From Vibrio chagasii (GTDB lineage Bacteria > Pseudomonadota > Gammaproteobacteria > Enterobacterales > Vibrionaceae), in NCBI RefSeq assembly GCF_002954585.1, contig NZ_MSCI01000002.1, forward strand, positions 63,266 to 127,265: a DNA stretch of 64,000 bases, read 5' to 3'. Position numbers and translations under genes: made by a program. The notes under the pieces were generated by a model, which saw nothing but the letters and a program-made list of their open reading frames with translations, ran no database searches and had not been told where the DNA came from. This document shows, piece after piece, positions 1-9,071 of this stretch (position 1 is the stretch's first letter; every line of letters starts with the position of its first letter).

Positions 1-124
1 TTGGGTAGTAAACCCCCGTTACTGAACCAGTACCAATTGTGATGAACTCTTGAGCGTTAACAGCGCCAGCGCCCATTACAGCAGCTGCAATAGCACCAAC
101 TTTGATAAGTTTGGTAAATGCCAT
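1..124 (-). CDS. TAXI-family TRAP transporter solute receptor, N-terminal part only
   Basis: Only the first 41 codons lie in the window; the gene runs off the left edge. The start ATG (122-124, minus) has a strong ribosome site (AAGGAAGGG). The product begins with a typical signal peptide: MAFTKLIK, then an Ala/Gly/Val-rich core ending GAVNA, with a likely cut before QEF. The mature start reads FITIGTGSVTGVYYP, which matches the N-terminus of TAXI-type periplasmic receptors of TRAP transporters; these bind small organic acids or amino acids and deliver them to a membrane permease. The substrate cannot be read from this fragment. A near-perfect CRP site lies about 280 bp upstream. Confidence 0.8.
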   Translation of the reverse strand, partial: MAFTKLIKVGAIAAAVMGAGAVNAQEFITIGTGSVTGVYYP

Positions 125-467
125 GAATTTCCCTTCCTTTATTCATTATTAACCCTGAAACAAGTGTAGTTGTTTCTGGAGTTTCCTATTTGGAAACGGC
201 ACCTTTTTCAATCCATGTGATGAAAAAGTGTCTGAATAATATCAAAAATTGGCAGAAAATTACTCGAATGTTAAAAGATATAGCTAAAAAATCTAACAAA
301 TGATGCCTAGATCTTGTGTTTAATTCGCTACTGAGTTTTTTAAAATCAATGATTTAGTGTTGCTATGTGGGAGTGGGGGGAGATATTCTAGGATGTGATT
401 TGGATCACGAAGCAAATAGATATTCGCGATCCATTTATGAGGTTGATAATTATGAAACTATGAGCAA
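125..467. other. Intergenic region upstream of the TAXI receptor gene
   Basis: This 343-bp gap separates the argR stop from the leftward TAXI gene. It holds the TAXI ribosome site, a CRP site at 394-409 and a possible minus-strand -10 (TAGAAT, 385-390). No convincing argR terminator is visible. The reading frame on the plus strand here is only the argR complement plus spacer and is not a gene. Confidence 0.5.
394..409. promoter_or_regulatory. CRP (cAMP receptor protein) binding site
   Basis: The sequence TGTGATTTGGATCACG fits the CRP consensus TGTGA-N6-TCACA with one mismatch. It sits between argR (ends at 468) and the leftward TAXI receptor gene, so catabolite control of that transporter is the likely role. 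The transcription start was not determined, so activation versus repression is open. Confidence 0.65.
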
Positions 468-938
468 TTATCCTGCGTATTCAAACAGCTCACAGACTGA
501 GTCAAACAGCTGTTTTGTCGTAACAGATAACGTAGGAGTAATGAAGATCGTATCATCACCTGCGACTACGCCCAGTATGCCTTCCGACTTACCTAACGAG
601 TCCAGTAAGCGAGCAATCAGTTGTGCTGCACCAGGGCCTGTGTGTATAACAACTAACGCATTGTTGTGGTCAATATCTAGGACAAGCTCTCTTAAAGAGC
701 TCGAAACCGTTGGAACGCCCAGTTCAGCAGGAAGACAGTAAACCATCTCCATTTTTGCGTTACGAGTTCGAACCGCGCCAAATTTAGTTAACATACGCGA
801 GACTTTAGACTGGTTGATGCTTTCAAAGCCTTCATGCTTCAAGGCATCAACAATTTCGCCTTGTGAACCAAAACGTTCTTCTTTTAGTAGCGCTTTAAAA
901 GCACGAACCAAGTTGTCTTGTTTTTCTGTATTGCGCAT
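468..938 (-). CDS. argR: Arginine repressor ArgR
   Basis: This 156-aa protein is the normal length for ArgR, the hexameric arginine-dependent repressor of arginine biosynthesis. The N-terminal half is a winged helix: [20 protein letters not shown], then [20 protein letters not shown], which carries the DNA-contacting SKVSR motif. The C-terminal half has the arginine-binding and oligomerisation elements, including [15 protein letters not shown] and [13 protein letters not shown] with its conserved GDDT. It is divergent from mdh, the usual arrangement in enteric bacteria and vibrios. Weak ARG-box-like sequences lie just upstream, which fits autoregulation. Confidence 0.97.
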   Translation of the reverse strand: MRNTEKQDNLVRAFKALLKEERFGSQGEIVDALKHEGFESINQSKVSRMLTKFGAVRTRNAKMEMVYCLPAELGVPTVSSSLRELVLDIDHNNALVVIHTGPGAAQLIARLLDSLGKSEGILGVVAGDDTIFITPTLSVTTKQLFDSVCELFEYAG

Positions 939-942
939 ATGT

Positions 943-993
943 CATTCTTATTCATTAACAAAGATGTTTGCATAGTCTCGCATACATATTCAA
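943..993. promoter_or_regulatory. Possible ARG boxes upstream of argR
   Basis: On the minus strand TTGAATATGTATGCGA (978-993) matches most of the ARG box half-site pattern TGAAT-N4-ATTCA, and a further TGAAT half-site lies at about 943-956. Paired boxes near the argR start are known in enteric bacteria. The second halves are degenerate, so this is tentative. Confidence 0.3.
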
Positions 994-1161
994 TTTTAGC
1001 CAAAACAACCCGGTAATTTGTTAGTCATATCACTGTAAATATTTAATAGAATAATGTGTTATTTGCGACGACTTATTTTGTTATTTCAGTCGATTATCGC
1101 CATAATGCGAACTTGCTGTGTAGCACGGTTTTACTGACTTGCGCGAAGTCGCAAAGCTGGC

Positions 1162-1190
1162 GTTAATTGATTGTAATCACTTTGTGATTA
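1162..1190 (+). promoter_or_regulatory. Overlapping ArcA-like, FNR-like and inverted-repeat motifs upstream of mdh
   Basis: GTTAATTGATTGTAA (1162-1176) matches 12 of 15 positions of the ArcA box GTTAATTAAATGTTA. TTGATTGTAATCAC (1167-1180) matches 9 of 10 defined bases of the FNR site TTGAT-N4-ATCAA. TAATCACTTTGTGATTA (1174-1190) is a perfect 7-3-7 inverted repeat. All lie 80-110 bp before the mdh start. mdh is ArcA-controlled in E. coli, so redox control is plausible here. Confidence 0.5.
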
Positions 1191-1270
1191 ATATAGTTTT
1201 TTAACTTTAAACTAGCTCAAGAATTACCCTACCAAGAATTTATAAGAGAAAGCTCTCAAGGAGAATAACA

Positions 1271-2206
1271 ATGAAAGTAGCTGTTATTGGTGCCGCTGGT
1301 GGCATCGGTCAAGCCCTAGCCCTACTACTTAAGAATCGCCTACCTGCTGGTTCAGATCTTGCGCTTTACGACATCGCACCGGTAACTCCGGGTGTTGCTG
1401 CCGATCTTAGCCATATCCCAACACCTGTTTCGATCAAAGGTTATGCGGGTGAAGATCCAACACCTGCACTAGAAGGTGCGGATGTTGTACTTATCTCTGC
1501 GGGTGTTGCTCGTAAGCCTGGTATGGATCGTGCGGATCTTTTCAATGTGAATGCTGGCATTGTTAAGTCTCTTGCTGAGAAGATTGCGGTTGTATGTCCA
1601 AAAGCTTGTGTTGGTATCATTACAAACCCGGTAAACACAACAGTGCCAATCGCTGCTGAAGTTCTTAAGAAAGCGGGCGTATACGACAAGCGTCGTCTAT
1701 TCGGTGTTACTACTCTGGATGTTATTCGTTCTGAAACTTTTGTTGCTGAGCTAAAAGACAAAGATCCAGGCGACATTCGCGTTCCTGTTATCGGTGGCCA
1801 CTCTGGTGTGACTATTCTTCCTCTTCTTTCTCAAGTTGAAGGCGTAGAGTTCACTGATGAAGAAATCGCAGCACTAACGACTCGTATCCAAAATGCAGGT
1901 ACTGAAGTTGTAGAAGCTAAAGCTGGCGGCGGCAGTGCAACACTATCTATGGGCCAAGCAGCTTGTCGTTTCGGCCTTGCTCTAGTGAAAGCTCTGCAAG
2001 GTGAAGAGAACGTTATCGAGTGTGCGTACGTTGAAGGTGAAGGCGAGCACGCACCATTCTTCGCTCAACCAGTTAAGCTGGGTAAAGAGGGTGCAGAAGC
2101 TATCCTTAGCTACGGTGAGCTGAGCGATTTCGAACGTAATGCTCTAGACAGTATGCTTGAAACGCTAAATGGCGATATCGAGATTGGTGTTGAATTCGCT
2201 AAGTAA
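1271..2206 (+). CDS. mdh: Malate dehydrogenase (NAD+)
   Basis: The enzyme interconverts malate and oxaloacetate with NAD+/NADH in the TCA cycle in the cytoplasm. The 311-aa length equals the enteric-type enzyme. Visible features are the Rossmann loop [14 protein letters not shown] near residue 7, the NAD-binding aspartate in [19 protein letters not shown], the substrate arginine loop [14 protein letters not shown] (about residues 77-90), the NPVNTTVP segment and the catalytic histidine in [16 protein letters not shown]. The start follows an AAGGAG ribosome site. The gene is monocistronic, ended by the hairpin at 2242-2270, and divergent from argR. Confidence 0.98.
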   Translation: MKVAVIGAAGGIGQALALLLKNRLPAGSDLALYDIAPVTPGVAADLSHIPTPVSIKGYAGEDPTPALEGADVVLISAGVARKPGMDRADLFNVNAGIVKSLAEKIAVVCPKACVGIITNPVNTTVPIAAEVLKKAGVYDKRRLFGVTTLDVIRSETFVAELKDKDPGDIRVPVIGGHSGVTILPLLSQVEGVEFTDEEIAALTTRIQNAGTEVVEAKAGGGSATLSMGQAACRFGLALVKALQGEENVIECAYVEGEGEHAPFFAQPVKLGKEGAEAILSYGELSDFERNALDSMLETLNGDIEIGVEFAK

Positions 2207-2241
2207 GCGAGACACGACTCATTTAGCCAAATAGATATAAT

Positions 2242-2270
2242 AAAAGCCGACCTTATAGGTCGGCTTTTTT
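2242..2270 (+). terminator. Intrinsic terminator of mdh
   Basis: AAAGCCGACC, loop TTAT, then AGGTCGGCTTT and a run of T's form a strong GC-rich hairpin 36 bp after the mdh stop codon. Confidence 0.9.
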
Positions 2271-2333
2271 GATCTTTTCATCTCAATCTGCGTATTAGAG
2301 TCAGTGTAAATTCACTTTGTGAAGGAAAAGATG

Positions 2334-2525
2334 ATGGAAGCAAATCGAATCCGTAAAGGTCTAGTAGTAGAGTGTCAGCAAGGGGTAGGAACGATCTTGG
2401 TAGTTGACCAAGAAGCCGAAACGGTGTTGTTGGCTAAGCAGGGCTCGGAAGAGCAATTAGCGGTAAGCTTTGATGAGATCGAAGATAACCCTCAACTACA
2501 CGGAAGTTGTGAGCAGTACTATTAG
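2334..2525 (+). CDS. Small conserved-type hypothetical protein, 63 aa
   Basis: I do not recognise a named family. The protein begins MEANRIRKGLVVECQQGVG and is rich in Val, Glu and Gln with a net negative charge; it lacks a signal peptide or membrane segment. The alternating hydrophobic pattern (GLVVECQQGVGTILVVD, then TVLLAKQ) suggests a small beta-barrel or KOW/SH3-like fold, which is only inference. AAGGA at 2322-2326 is best spaced for the ATG at 2334; an upstream GTG at 2319 and an ATG at 2331 are alternatives. It sits between mdh and ispB and ends at a two-way terminator, so it is a separate transcript. Confidence 0.7.
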   Translation: MEANRIRKGLVVECQQGVGTILVVDQEAETVLLAKQGSEEQLAVSFDEIEDNPQLHGSCEQYY

Positions 2526-2565
2526 GTTGAACATGCATCCACGCAGCTATCGACCAATAGATAAC

Positions 2566-2594
2566 AAAAAGGAAGAGCTCAGCTCTTCCTTTTT
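2566..2594. terminator. Bidirectional terminator between the 63-aa ORF and ispB
   Basis: AAAAAGGAAGAGCT and AGCTCTTCCTTTTT pair perfectly around one base. The A/T tracts on both sides let it act for the plus-strand small gene and for ispB on the minus strand. Confidence 0.88.
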
Positions 2595-2618
2595 ACTCTA
2601 GGGTCTTTGTATTCAGCC

Positions 2619-3590
2619 TTAGCTAGTTCGCTTCACGGCAAGATGCGCAAGAGTCGTCAGAGCTTGCTTATATTCCGAGTCTGGCAGTACTGAAAGCTCA
2701 GCAATCGCTTTGTCAGCTTCTTCGTATGCTTTTTTGGTGGTGTAATCTAACGAGCCTGTCTCTTCCATAGCGGCTAGAATCTCGTTGAGCTTATCCATAC
2801 CGTTGGCTTTTTCAATTGCCTCATGAATCATGCTTGCTTGCTCAGGAGAGCCATTGTGCATTGCATATAGAAGCGGCAAGGTCGGTTTGCCTTCTGCTAG
2901 GTCGTCACCAACGTTCTTACCCATCTCTTTGCCATCTGCTGTGTAATCCATCACATCATCAATCAGCTGGAATGCAGTACCTAGGTATTTACCATAGTTT
3001 TGCATTGCCGTTTCGATCTCTGGTGACGACTCAGTTAGAATTGCGCCAATTTGAGTTGCGGCTTCAAACAAGCGAGCTGTCTTAGAGTAGATAACCTGCA
3101 TGTAGCTTTCTTCAGTGGTGTCTGGGTTGTTGCAGTTCATTAACTGTTGAACTTCACCCTCAGCAATCACGTTTACCGCTTCACTCATTAACTCGAGGAT
3201 CTTTAAAGATCCTAACGTAGTCATCATTTGGAATGAGCGTGTGTAAATAAAGTCACCCACCAAAACACTGGCAGCATTACCAAAGGCTGCGTTGGCGGTT
3301 GCTTTACCACGTCTCATGTCTGATTCGTCGACAACATCGTCATGAAGCAGAGTCGCAGTATGAATAAACTCAATAAAGGCTGCAGAAGTAATATGTGCTT
3401 CGCCTTGGTAACCAAGAGCACGAGCAGATAAAAGAGCAAGCAACGGGCGTAGGCGTTTACCACCGCCGCTAACGATATAAAAACCAAGCTGGTTGATTAA
3501 ACTTACGTCAGAATTAAGTTGGGCTTGAATTGTTTCATTCACTTTTGCCATATCATTGGCAGTAAGCGTTTGGATAGCTTTAAAATCCAT
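2619..3590 (-). CDS. ispB: Octaprenyl diphosphate synthase IspB
   Basis: This trans-prenyltransferase extends farnesyl diphosphate with isopentenyl diphosphate to make the octaprenyl side chain of ubiquinone and menaquinone. The 323-aa length matches E. coli IspB. The first Asp-rich motif reads LLHDDVVDESDMRRG (about residues 81-95) and the second LIDDVMDYTADGKEMGKNVGDDLAEGK; GGGKRLRPLL near residue 43 binds the isopentenyl diphosphate. It is divergent from rplU-rpmA, a very common gammaproteobacterial arrangement. Chain length is inferred from family similarity, not read directly. Confidence 0.96.
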   Translation of the reverse strand: MDFKAIQTLTANDMAKVNETIQAQLNSDVSLINQLGFYIVSGGGKRLRPLLALLSARALGYQGEAHITSAAFIEFIHTATLLHDDVVDESDMRRGKATANAAFGNAASVLVGDFIYTRSFQMMTTLGSLKILELMSEAVNVIAEGEVQQLMNCNNPDTTEESYMQVIYSKTARLFEAATQIGAILTESSPEIETAMQNYGKYLGTAFQLIDDVMDYTADGKEMGKNVGDDLAEGKPTLPLLYAMHNGSPEQASMIHEAIEKANGMDKLNEILAAMEETGSLDYTTKKAYEEADKAIAELSVLPDSEYKQALTTLAHLAVKRTS

Positions 3591-3746
3591 TGTTCATCCG
3601 GCTGAAGTTAGACCCTGTAAGGTTTATACGTTGTATTAATTGTTGAATAATACACTAAAAAACGTTGATTAATACATCGCTTAAGGGCATGATTGCCGCA
3701 CTTTTCTTTGGCGAACAGGTTTTCGCCAATTTTTTAAAAATATGGC

Positions 3747-3775
3747 TTGTCATAGCGCCATGATTCCCGTAGAAT
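3747..3775 (+). promoter_or_regulatory. Sigma-70 promoter of rplU-rpmA
   Basis: TTGTCA (3747-3752) and TAGAAT (3770-3775) are separated by exactly 17 bp. Each matches five of six consensus bases. Transcription should start near 3782, giving an untranslated leader of about 75 nt that carries the structure at 3799-3839. Confidence 0.75.
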
Positions 3776-3798
3776 CTGCGCCCTATTGATTAGTTTAG

Positions 3799-3839
3799 CG
3801 CACACCCGAGTTGTACAAATAACAACCATAGGCTGTGCG
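3799..3839 (+). ncRNA. Structured rplU leader (candidate ribosomal-protein regulatory RNA)
   Basis: CGCACA (3799-3804) pairs with TGTGCG (3834-3839), and inside it GTTGT (3810-3814) pairs with ACAAC (3822-3826). The two-tier stem lies between the promoter and the rplU ribosome site. An autoregulatory binding site for L21 is plausible, but this is inference from position and pairing only. Confidence 0.4.
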
Positions 3840-3857
3840 GAAAAAGCGGAGTAAAAT

Positions 3858-4169
3858 ATGTACGCTGTTTTCCAATCTGGTGGCAAACAACACCGAGTAA
3901 GCGAAGGTCAAACTCTTCGTTTAGAGAAATTAGACGTTGAAACTGGTGCAACTGTAGAATTTGATAAAGTTCTTCTTGTTGCTAACGGCGAAGAAATCGC
4001 TGTTGGTGCACCTCTTGTTGAAGGTGGTAAGGTTACTGCGGAAGTAGTACAACACGGTCGTGGCGATAAAGTAAAAATCGTTAAGTTCCGTCGTCGTAAG
4101 CACTCTCGTAAGCAAGCTGGTCACCGTCAGTGGTTCACAGAAGTGAAAATCACTGGCATTAACGCTTAA
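3858..4169 (+). CDS. rplU: Large-subunit ribosomal protein L21
   Basis: L21 binds 23S rRNA in the 50S subunit. The 103-aa length is standard. The family N-terminus [18 protein letters not shown] and the basic C-terminal rRNA-binding segment [20 protein letters not shown] are both present. Transcription starts from a good sigma-70 promoter at 3747-3775 and passes through a structured leader. rpmA follows after 19 bp in the same operon. Translation starts at ATG 3858, which agrees with the family N-terminus. Confidence 0.98.
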   Translation: MYAVFQSGGKQHRVSEGQTLRLEKLDVETGATVEFDKVLLVANGEEIAVGAPLVEGGKVTAEVVQHGRGDKVKIVKFRRRKHSRKQAGHRQWFTEVKITGINA

Positions 4170-4188
4170 GTATTAGGAGAGTTTAACA

Positions 4189-4446
4189 ATGGCACATAAA
4201 AAAGCTGGCGGTTCTACTAATAACGGCCGCGATTCAGAAAGCAAACGTCTTGGTGTTAAGCGTTTCGGTGGCGAATCTGTTCTTGCAGGTAACATCATCG
4301 TACGTCAACGTGGTACTAAGTTCCACGCTGGCACAAACGTTGGCATCGGTAAAGACCACACTCTTTTCGCTCTTACTGAAGGTAAAGTGAAATTTGCTGT
4401 TAAAGGTCCTAAAAACCGTAAGTTCGTAAGCATCGAAGCTGAGTAA
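4189..4446 (+). CDS. rpmA: Large-subunit ribosomal protein L27
   Basis: L27 lies near the peptidyl-transferase centre, with its N-terminal tail reaching the P site. The 85-aa protein starts [20 protein letters not shown], the conserved uncleaved bacterial N-terminus without the Firmicutes pre-sequence. [29 protein letters not shown] core residues follow. AGGAG lies 9 bp before the start. It is the second gene of rplU-rpmA and ends at the terminator 4492-4521; obgE follows from its own promoter. Confidence 0.98.
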   Translation: MAHKKAGGSTNNGRDSESKRLGVKRFGGESVLAGNIIVRQRGTKFHAGTNVGIGKDHTLFALTEGKVKFAVKGPKNRKFVSIEAE

Positions 4447-4491
4447 TTTAATCTTTAATTAGATTATATTTATAGCTTTAAAGCTGAATTC

Positions 4492-4521
4492 AAAAGCCCT
4501 GCCGATTCGGCAGGGTTTTTT
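4492..4521 (+). terminator. Intrinsic terminator of rplU-rpmA
   Basis: CCCTGCCG, loop ATT, CGGCAGGG and then TTTTTT form a very stable hairpin 46 bp after the rpmA stop. Confidence 0.92.
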
Positions 4522-4652
4522 ATTTATAACGAGAATAAAAAAGTAGACGCTCTTGTTTAAGCTTTAACAAGTTCCAAGCAAAGAACCTCTCCTTATTTGT
4601 TCCTTGGTTGCAGGTCGGCCTAGATCTTAGGTGATCGATCTAAACTCGGATC

Positions 4653-4661
4653 TGCTAGAAT
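4653..4661 (+). promoter_or_regulatory. Extended -10 promoter element for obgE
   Basis: TGCTAGAAT carries an extended -10 (TGn) followed by TAGAAT, but lacks a good -35 hexamer at 17 bp. It sits about 50 bp before the obgE start and after the rpmA terminator, so a separate obgE promoter is expected here. Confidence 0.4.
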
Positions 4662-4709
4662 TTATATCACTCCTTGGTGAGTGGTAACGCAACGTAAGTG
4701 CGGAGTTAA

Positions 4710-5885
<1,176 letters not shown>

Positions 5886-5901
5886 TTGAGCCAATTAGAT
5901 A

Positions 5902-5930
5902 AAAACCGCAATTAATATTGCGGTTTTTTT
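5902..5930 (+). terminator. Intrinsic terminator of obgE
   Basis: AAAACCGCAAT, loop TAAT, ATTGCGGTTTTTTT lies 17 bp after the obgE stop. Confidence 0.9.
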
Positions 5931-6008
5931 GTATCTAAATCATGAACAGAGCCTTATTGTTAAGGCAAAATTTACCTCTTAAGTATTAACGCCAATGGGA
6001 AGGAAATC

Positions 6009-6776
6009 ATGGCATCAAAACAAAGAGCGATCTCGAGGCTCGTTGCTCAGTCAGGGCAAATGTTATTAGCGCACGGCGCGGAAAGCACTTTAGTTGGCGA
6101 TATCATGCGCCGTATTGGTATTGCTTGTGGAGTCGACGAGGTCGAAGTTGCGCTGTCTGCCAATGCGTTTGTTGTAACGACAGTAATGAATGATCACTGT
6201 ATTACGACCACTCGAAGCTGTACAGATCGTGGTATCAACATGCAAGTGATTACCGATATTCAGCGAGTGTGTATCATGATGGAGAAAGGGATCCTCGATT
6301 ATGGTCTGGCGTATAAAAAGATCCAAAACATCAGTCCTGAGCGCTACAACCGTTGGTTAGTCGTTGTGATGATCGGCCTATCTTGTGCTTCTTTTAGTCG
6401 GCTTGCTGGCGGTGATTGGCAGGTGTTCATGATGACCTTTATTGCTTCTGCCTGTGGCATGATCGTCAGGCAAGAGATTGGTCATCGCCATTTTAATCCA
6501 CTGTTAAACTTTGCGATCACAGCTTTTGTTACCACGACTATCTCTGCCCAAGCCGTCCTCTATAATATTGGTGGCCAGCCAACCATCGCAATGGCTTCAT
6601 CGGTATTGATGCTCGTACCTGGTTTCCCACTGATTAATTCAGTTGCAGACATGCTCAAAGGTCACATCAATATGGGGTTGGCTCGCTTTACCATGGCAAG
6701 CTTACTTACTTTGGCGACTAGCTTAGGCATTGTTGCTGCGATGAGTCTATCTGGTGTTTGGGGGTGGGCGAGCTAA
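6009..6776 (+). CDS. yjjP: Threonine/serine exporter family protein, large ThrE-like half (YjjP type)
   Basis: The 255-aa protein matches the DUF1212/ThrE N-terminal family. Residues 1-110 form the soluble conserved domain, with LLAHGAEST, GVDEVEVALSANAFVVTT and RGINMQVITDIQRVC. Five hydrophobic helices follow, from WLVVVMIGLSCASFSRLAGG to the C-terminal LATSLGIVAAMSLSG. In E. coli YjjP works with YjjB, and the pair has been linked to succinate export; Corynebacterium ThrE exports threonine and serine. The substrate here is not known. Its stop overlaps the next start by one base (TAATG), which shows translational coupling. Confidence 0.88.
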   Translation: MASKQRAISRLVAQSGQMLLAHGAESTLVGDIMRRIGIACGVDEVEVALSANAFVVTTVMNDHCITTTRSCTDRGINMQVITDIQRVCIMMEKGILDYGLAYKKIQNISPERYNRWLVVVMIGLSCASFSRLAGGDWQVFMMTFIASACGMIVRQEIGHRHFNPLLNFAITAFVTTTISAQAVLYNIGGQPTIAMASSVLMLVPGFPLINSVADMLKGHINMGLARFTMASLLTLATSLGIVAAMSLSGVWGWAS

Positions 6777-7249
6777 TGAGTATCCTCGAACTGTTTTTAG
6801 GCTTACTCAACGATATGTTTTTCGCAGCGATTCCGGCTGTTGGATTCGCATTGGTGTTTAACGTTCCGCAACGCGCTTTAATTTATTGTGCACTCGGCGG
6901 CTCTATCGGTCACGGTAGCCGTTATTTGATGATGCACTTTGGGATTCCAATTGAATGGGCAACCTTCTTCGCCGCAACAGTGGTTGGTCTCATAGGTGTG
7001 CATTGGTCTCATAAGCTGTTGGCTCATCCCAAGGTATTTACAGTCGCGGCTCTGATTCCTATGGTGCCGGGTGTATTTGCCTTCAAGGCAATGATTGCCA
7101 TGGTTGAGATTAATAGGGCAGGCTATAGTCCCGAACTTCTAGCGATGTTGATGGAGAATTTTTTGAAATCGATGTTCATTATCGCTGGGCTAGCGGTTGG
7201 CTTAGCTGTACCTGGGCTGTTATTCTACCGACGCAGACCTATCGTCTAG
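6776..7249 (+). CDS. yjjB: Threonine/serine exporter family protein, small half (YjjB type)
   Basis: This 157-aa membrane protein matches the DUF3815 (ThrE C-terminal) family. It is mostly hydrophobic, with helices such as LFLGLLNDMFFAAIPAVGFALVF, WATFFAATVVGLIGVHW and MFIIAGLAVGLAVPGLLFY, and the family motif ALIPMVPGVFAFKAM. I chose ATG 6776, overlapping the previous stop, over the upstream GTG at 6758 because the family starts there and the one-base overlap is typical of coupled pairs. Together with the upstream gene it should form one two-component exporter. The substrate is unknown. Confidence 0.86.
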   Translation: MSILELFLGLLNDMFFAAIPAVGFALVFNVPQRALIYCALGGSIGHGSRYLMMHFGIPIEWATFFAATVVGLIGVHWSHKLLAHPKVFTVAALIPMVPGVFAFKAMIAMVEINRAGYSPELLAMLMENFLKSMFIIAGLAVGLAVPGLLFYRRRPIV

Positions 7250-7288
7250 CATCAACTTTCTCTCAGTTAAGGACAGGACTTTCGATTT

Positions 7289-7768
7289 ATGATCATCAGT
7301 ATGATTGCAGCAATGGCCAATAACCGTGTAATAGGTAAAGATAATCAGATGCCTTGGCACTTGCCTGCGGACTTCGCATGGTTCAAACGCTCAACGATGG
7401 GTAAACCTGTAGTCATGGGCCGTAAAACCTATGATTCGATCGGTCGTCCTTTACCTGGTCGATTAAACATTGTGATTAGCCGTGATGCGAACTTGGAAAT
7501 TGAAGGCGTGACAACTGTTACTTCGATTGAAAAAGCTCTGGATCTAGTCAGCGATGTTGAAGAGGTGATGATCATCGGTGGTGGCTCAATCTATGAAAGC
7601 TGCCTGCCTAAAGCTGACAAGCTATACCTGACTTATATCGATTTTGACGTTGATGGTGATACTCAATTCCCAGATTGGGGAGAAGGTTGGAAGCAGAGCT
7701 TTAGCGATACGTATCAAGCGGATGAGAAAAACAAACACAATATGGAGTTTGTGATCCTAGAACGTTAA
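7289..7768 (+). CDS. folA: Dihydrofolate reductase
   Basis: The enzyme reduces dihydrofolate to tetrahydrofolate with NADPH and is the target of trimethoprim. The 159-aa length equals E. coli FolA. Visible features: IAAMANNRVIGKDNQMPWHL with the substrate Asp-equivalent region PADFAWFK, MGRKTYDSIGRPLPGR (NADPH and folate contacts) and IIGGGSIYESCLP. It is convergent with apaH; in V. cholerae and E. coli the same neighbourhood occurs. A hairpin at 7787-7815 ends both genes. No resistance-type substitution can be judged without alignment. Confidence 0.97.
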   Translation: MIISMIAAMANNRVIGKDNQMPWHLPADFAWFKRSTMGKPVVMGRKTYDSIGRPLPGRLNIVISRDANLEIEGVTTVTSIEKALDLVSDVEEVMIIGGGSIYESCLPKADKLYLTYIDFDVDGDTQFPDWGEGWKQSFSDTYQADEKNKHNMEFVILER

Positions 7769-7786
7769 GGTCCATAGTTTAAAAAC

Positions 7787-7815
7787 GCTTGCGCTGCGAA
7801 ATCAGTAGCGCAAGC
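7787..7815. terminator. Hairpin between convergent folA and apaH
   Basis: GCTTGCGCT (7787-7795) pairs with AGCGCAAGC (7807-7815). T-rich sequence follows on the plus side and A-rich sequence precedes it, so it may serve both directions. Confidence 0.65.
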
Positions 7816-7830
7816 TTCTCGTATTTCTTT

Positions 7831-8634
7831 TTATAGCGCTTTTTGAGTAAAAAACTGTTTGTCTTCCCAGCGAAGTGCAGTCAGCTCCCCTCCCCAAACA
7901 CATCCAGTATCTAGTCCTATGGCATCTTTACCTTGATAGCCCTCAAGTGCAGCCCAGTGGCCAAAAACAACCGTTTTATCGAGCTTAATACGTTGTGGTA
8001 GGTCAAACCATGGTACTAGTGGTTCATTGGTAATTTCGCTTGGTGGTAGTTTACATGCCATATCAAGCCGAGCATCGGTAAAGCAGAAACGCATTCGGGT
8101 AAGGCTGTTGATCGTATAGCGGTAACGTTCAATATCTTGCAAATTCACATCCCATAGATCGGGTGTATTGCTATACATATTCTTGATGAGCCACTGCCAG
8201 TTGTCCGATTGTAATAGGGCGACGACTTCTTGATTCTCTATGCGAGCTCTTTCAAGGTTCCACTGTGGCGAAATACCCGCATGAGACATTATGAACTCAG
8301 GATGTTCTTGAATTAACGGCTGCTGCCTTAACCATTCGAGTAGCGAATCACGGTCTTCGGCATCTAGGATAGCTTGCGTCTTATCTTTAGGCTTTGCTGG
8401 AAACAATCCTAGATATACCGCGAGCAGGTGTAGGTCGTGATTGCCCAATACCACCTTTGCCGAGCCACCTAAACCACGAATAAAGCGAAGTGTTTCTAGA
8501 GACTTAGGGCCTCGGGCAACTAAGTCACCAGCGACCCACAAGGTATCGTGTTGTTGATTAAAGTTGATGGTTTCGAGCAATAACTGAAGTTCGTCGAAGC
8601 ATCCTTGGATGTCTCCGACAATATAATTAGACAC
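7831..8634 (-). CDS. apaH: Bis(5'-nucleosyl)-tetraphosphatase, symmetrical (Ap4A hydrolase)
   Basis: ApaH cleaves Ap4A symmetrically to two ADP and also removes Np4 caps from RNA. The 267-aa protein is a calcineurin-like metallophosphoesterase: GDIQGCFDEL at the N-terminus, VAGDLVARGP, VLGNHDLHLLA and later MSHAGISPQW and VFGHWAALEGY supply the metal ligands. Length is close to E. coli ApaH (280 aa). It is 27 bp downstream of apaG and presumably co-transcribed with it. The rsmA terminator at 9092-9127 suggests the pair has its own promoter. Confidence 0.96.
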   Translation of the reverse strand: MSNYIVGDIQGCFDELQLLLETINFNQQHDTLWVAGDLVARGPKSLETLRFIRGLGGSAKVVLGNHDLHLLAVYLGLFPAKPKDKTQAILDAEDRDSLLEWLRQQPLIQEHPEFIMSHAGISPQWNLERARIENQEVVALLQSDNWQWLIKNMYSNTPDLWDVNLQDIERYRYTINSLTRMRFCFTDARLDMACKLPPSEITNEPLVPWFDLPQRIKLDKTVVFGHWAALEGYQGKDAIGLDTGCVWGGELTALRWEDKQFFTQKAL

Positions 8635-8661
8635 AGTATTTTCCTATGGCTGCAAAGGTAG

Positions 8662-9042
8662 TTAGTTAAGGATGTTAGGGATAGCGAGTCTGAATGGGTC
8701 GACTTCGGCAATAAAATCGATGCCCTTATGATCGGTCATGACATAGTGACCCTGCATGACGCCCACAGGTGTTTCGATAACCGTACCACTGGTGTAAGTG
8801 TATTCGTCGTTGGATTCGATAATCGGTTGCTGACCAACCACACCATCGCCTTCAATCGTAAGTTGCTTGCCGTTAGAGTCGGTTATTAACCAGCGACGTG
8901 ACATGAGTTGAACCGTACTTTTACTTAGGTTTTTGATAGTAATGATATAGGCGAAGACATAACGATTCTTCGTAGGTTCAGACTGCTCCTCTATGTACTT
9001 AGAGTGAACCTGGCATTTGATACAAGGCGTAGATATATCCAT
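8662..9042 (-). CDS. apaG: ApaG domain protein (Co2+/Mg2+ efflux-associated)
   Basis: The 126-aa protein is a single ApaG fibronectin-III-like domain. Conserved stretches are [28 protein letters not shown], then [17 protein letters not shown] sequence, [22 protein letters not shown] and the final FRLAIPN. The biochemical role is unsettled; mutants in Salmonella are affected in cobalt resistance. It is followed 27 bp later by apaH. The start ATG at 9042 has an AAAAGGTG ribosome site. Confidence 0.94.
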   Translation of the reverse strand: MDISTPCIKCQVHSKYIEEQSEPTKNRYVFAYIITIKNLSKSTVQLMSRRWLITDSNGKQLTIEGDGVVGQQPIIESNDEYTYTSGTVIETPVGVMQGHYVMTDHKGIDFIAEVDPFRLAIPNILN

Positions 9043-9071
9043 ATTCGCACCTTTTGTTGTTGATATACTTA

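Noticed and set aside
367..741. 124-aa open frame opposite argR
   Set aside because: It is the antisense of argR with no ribosome site or recognisable protein features.
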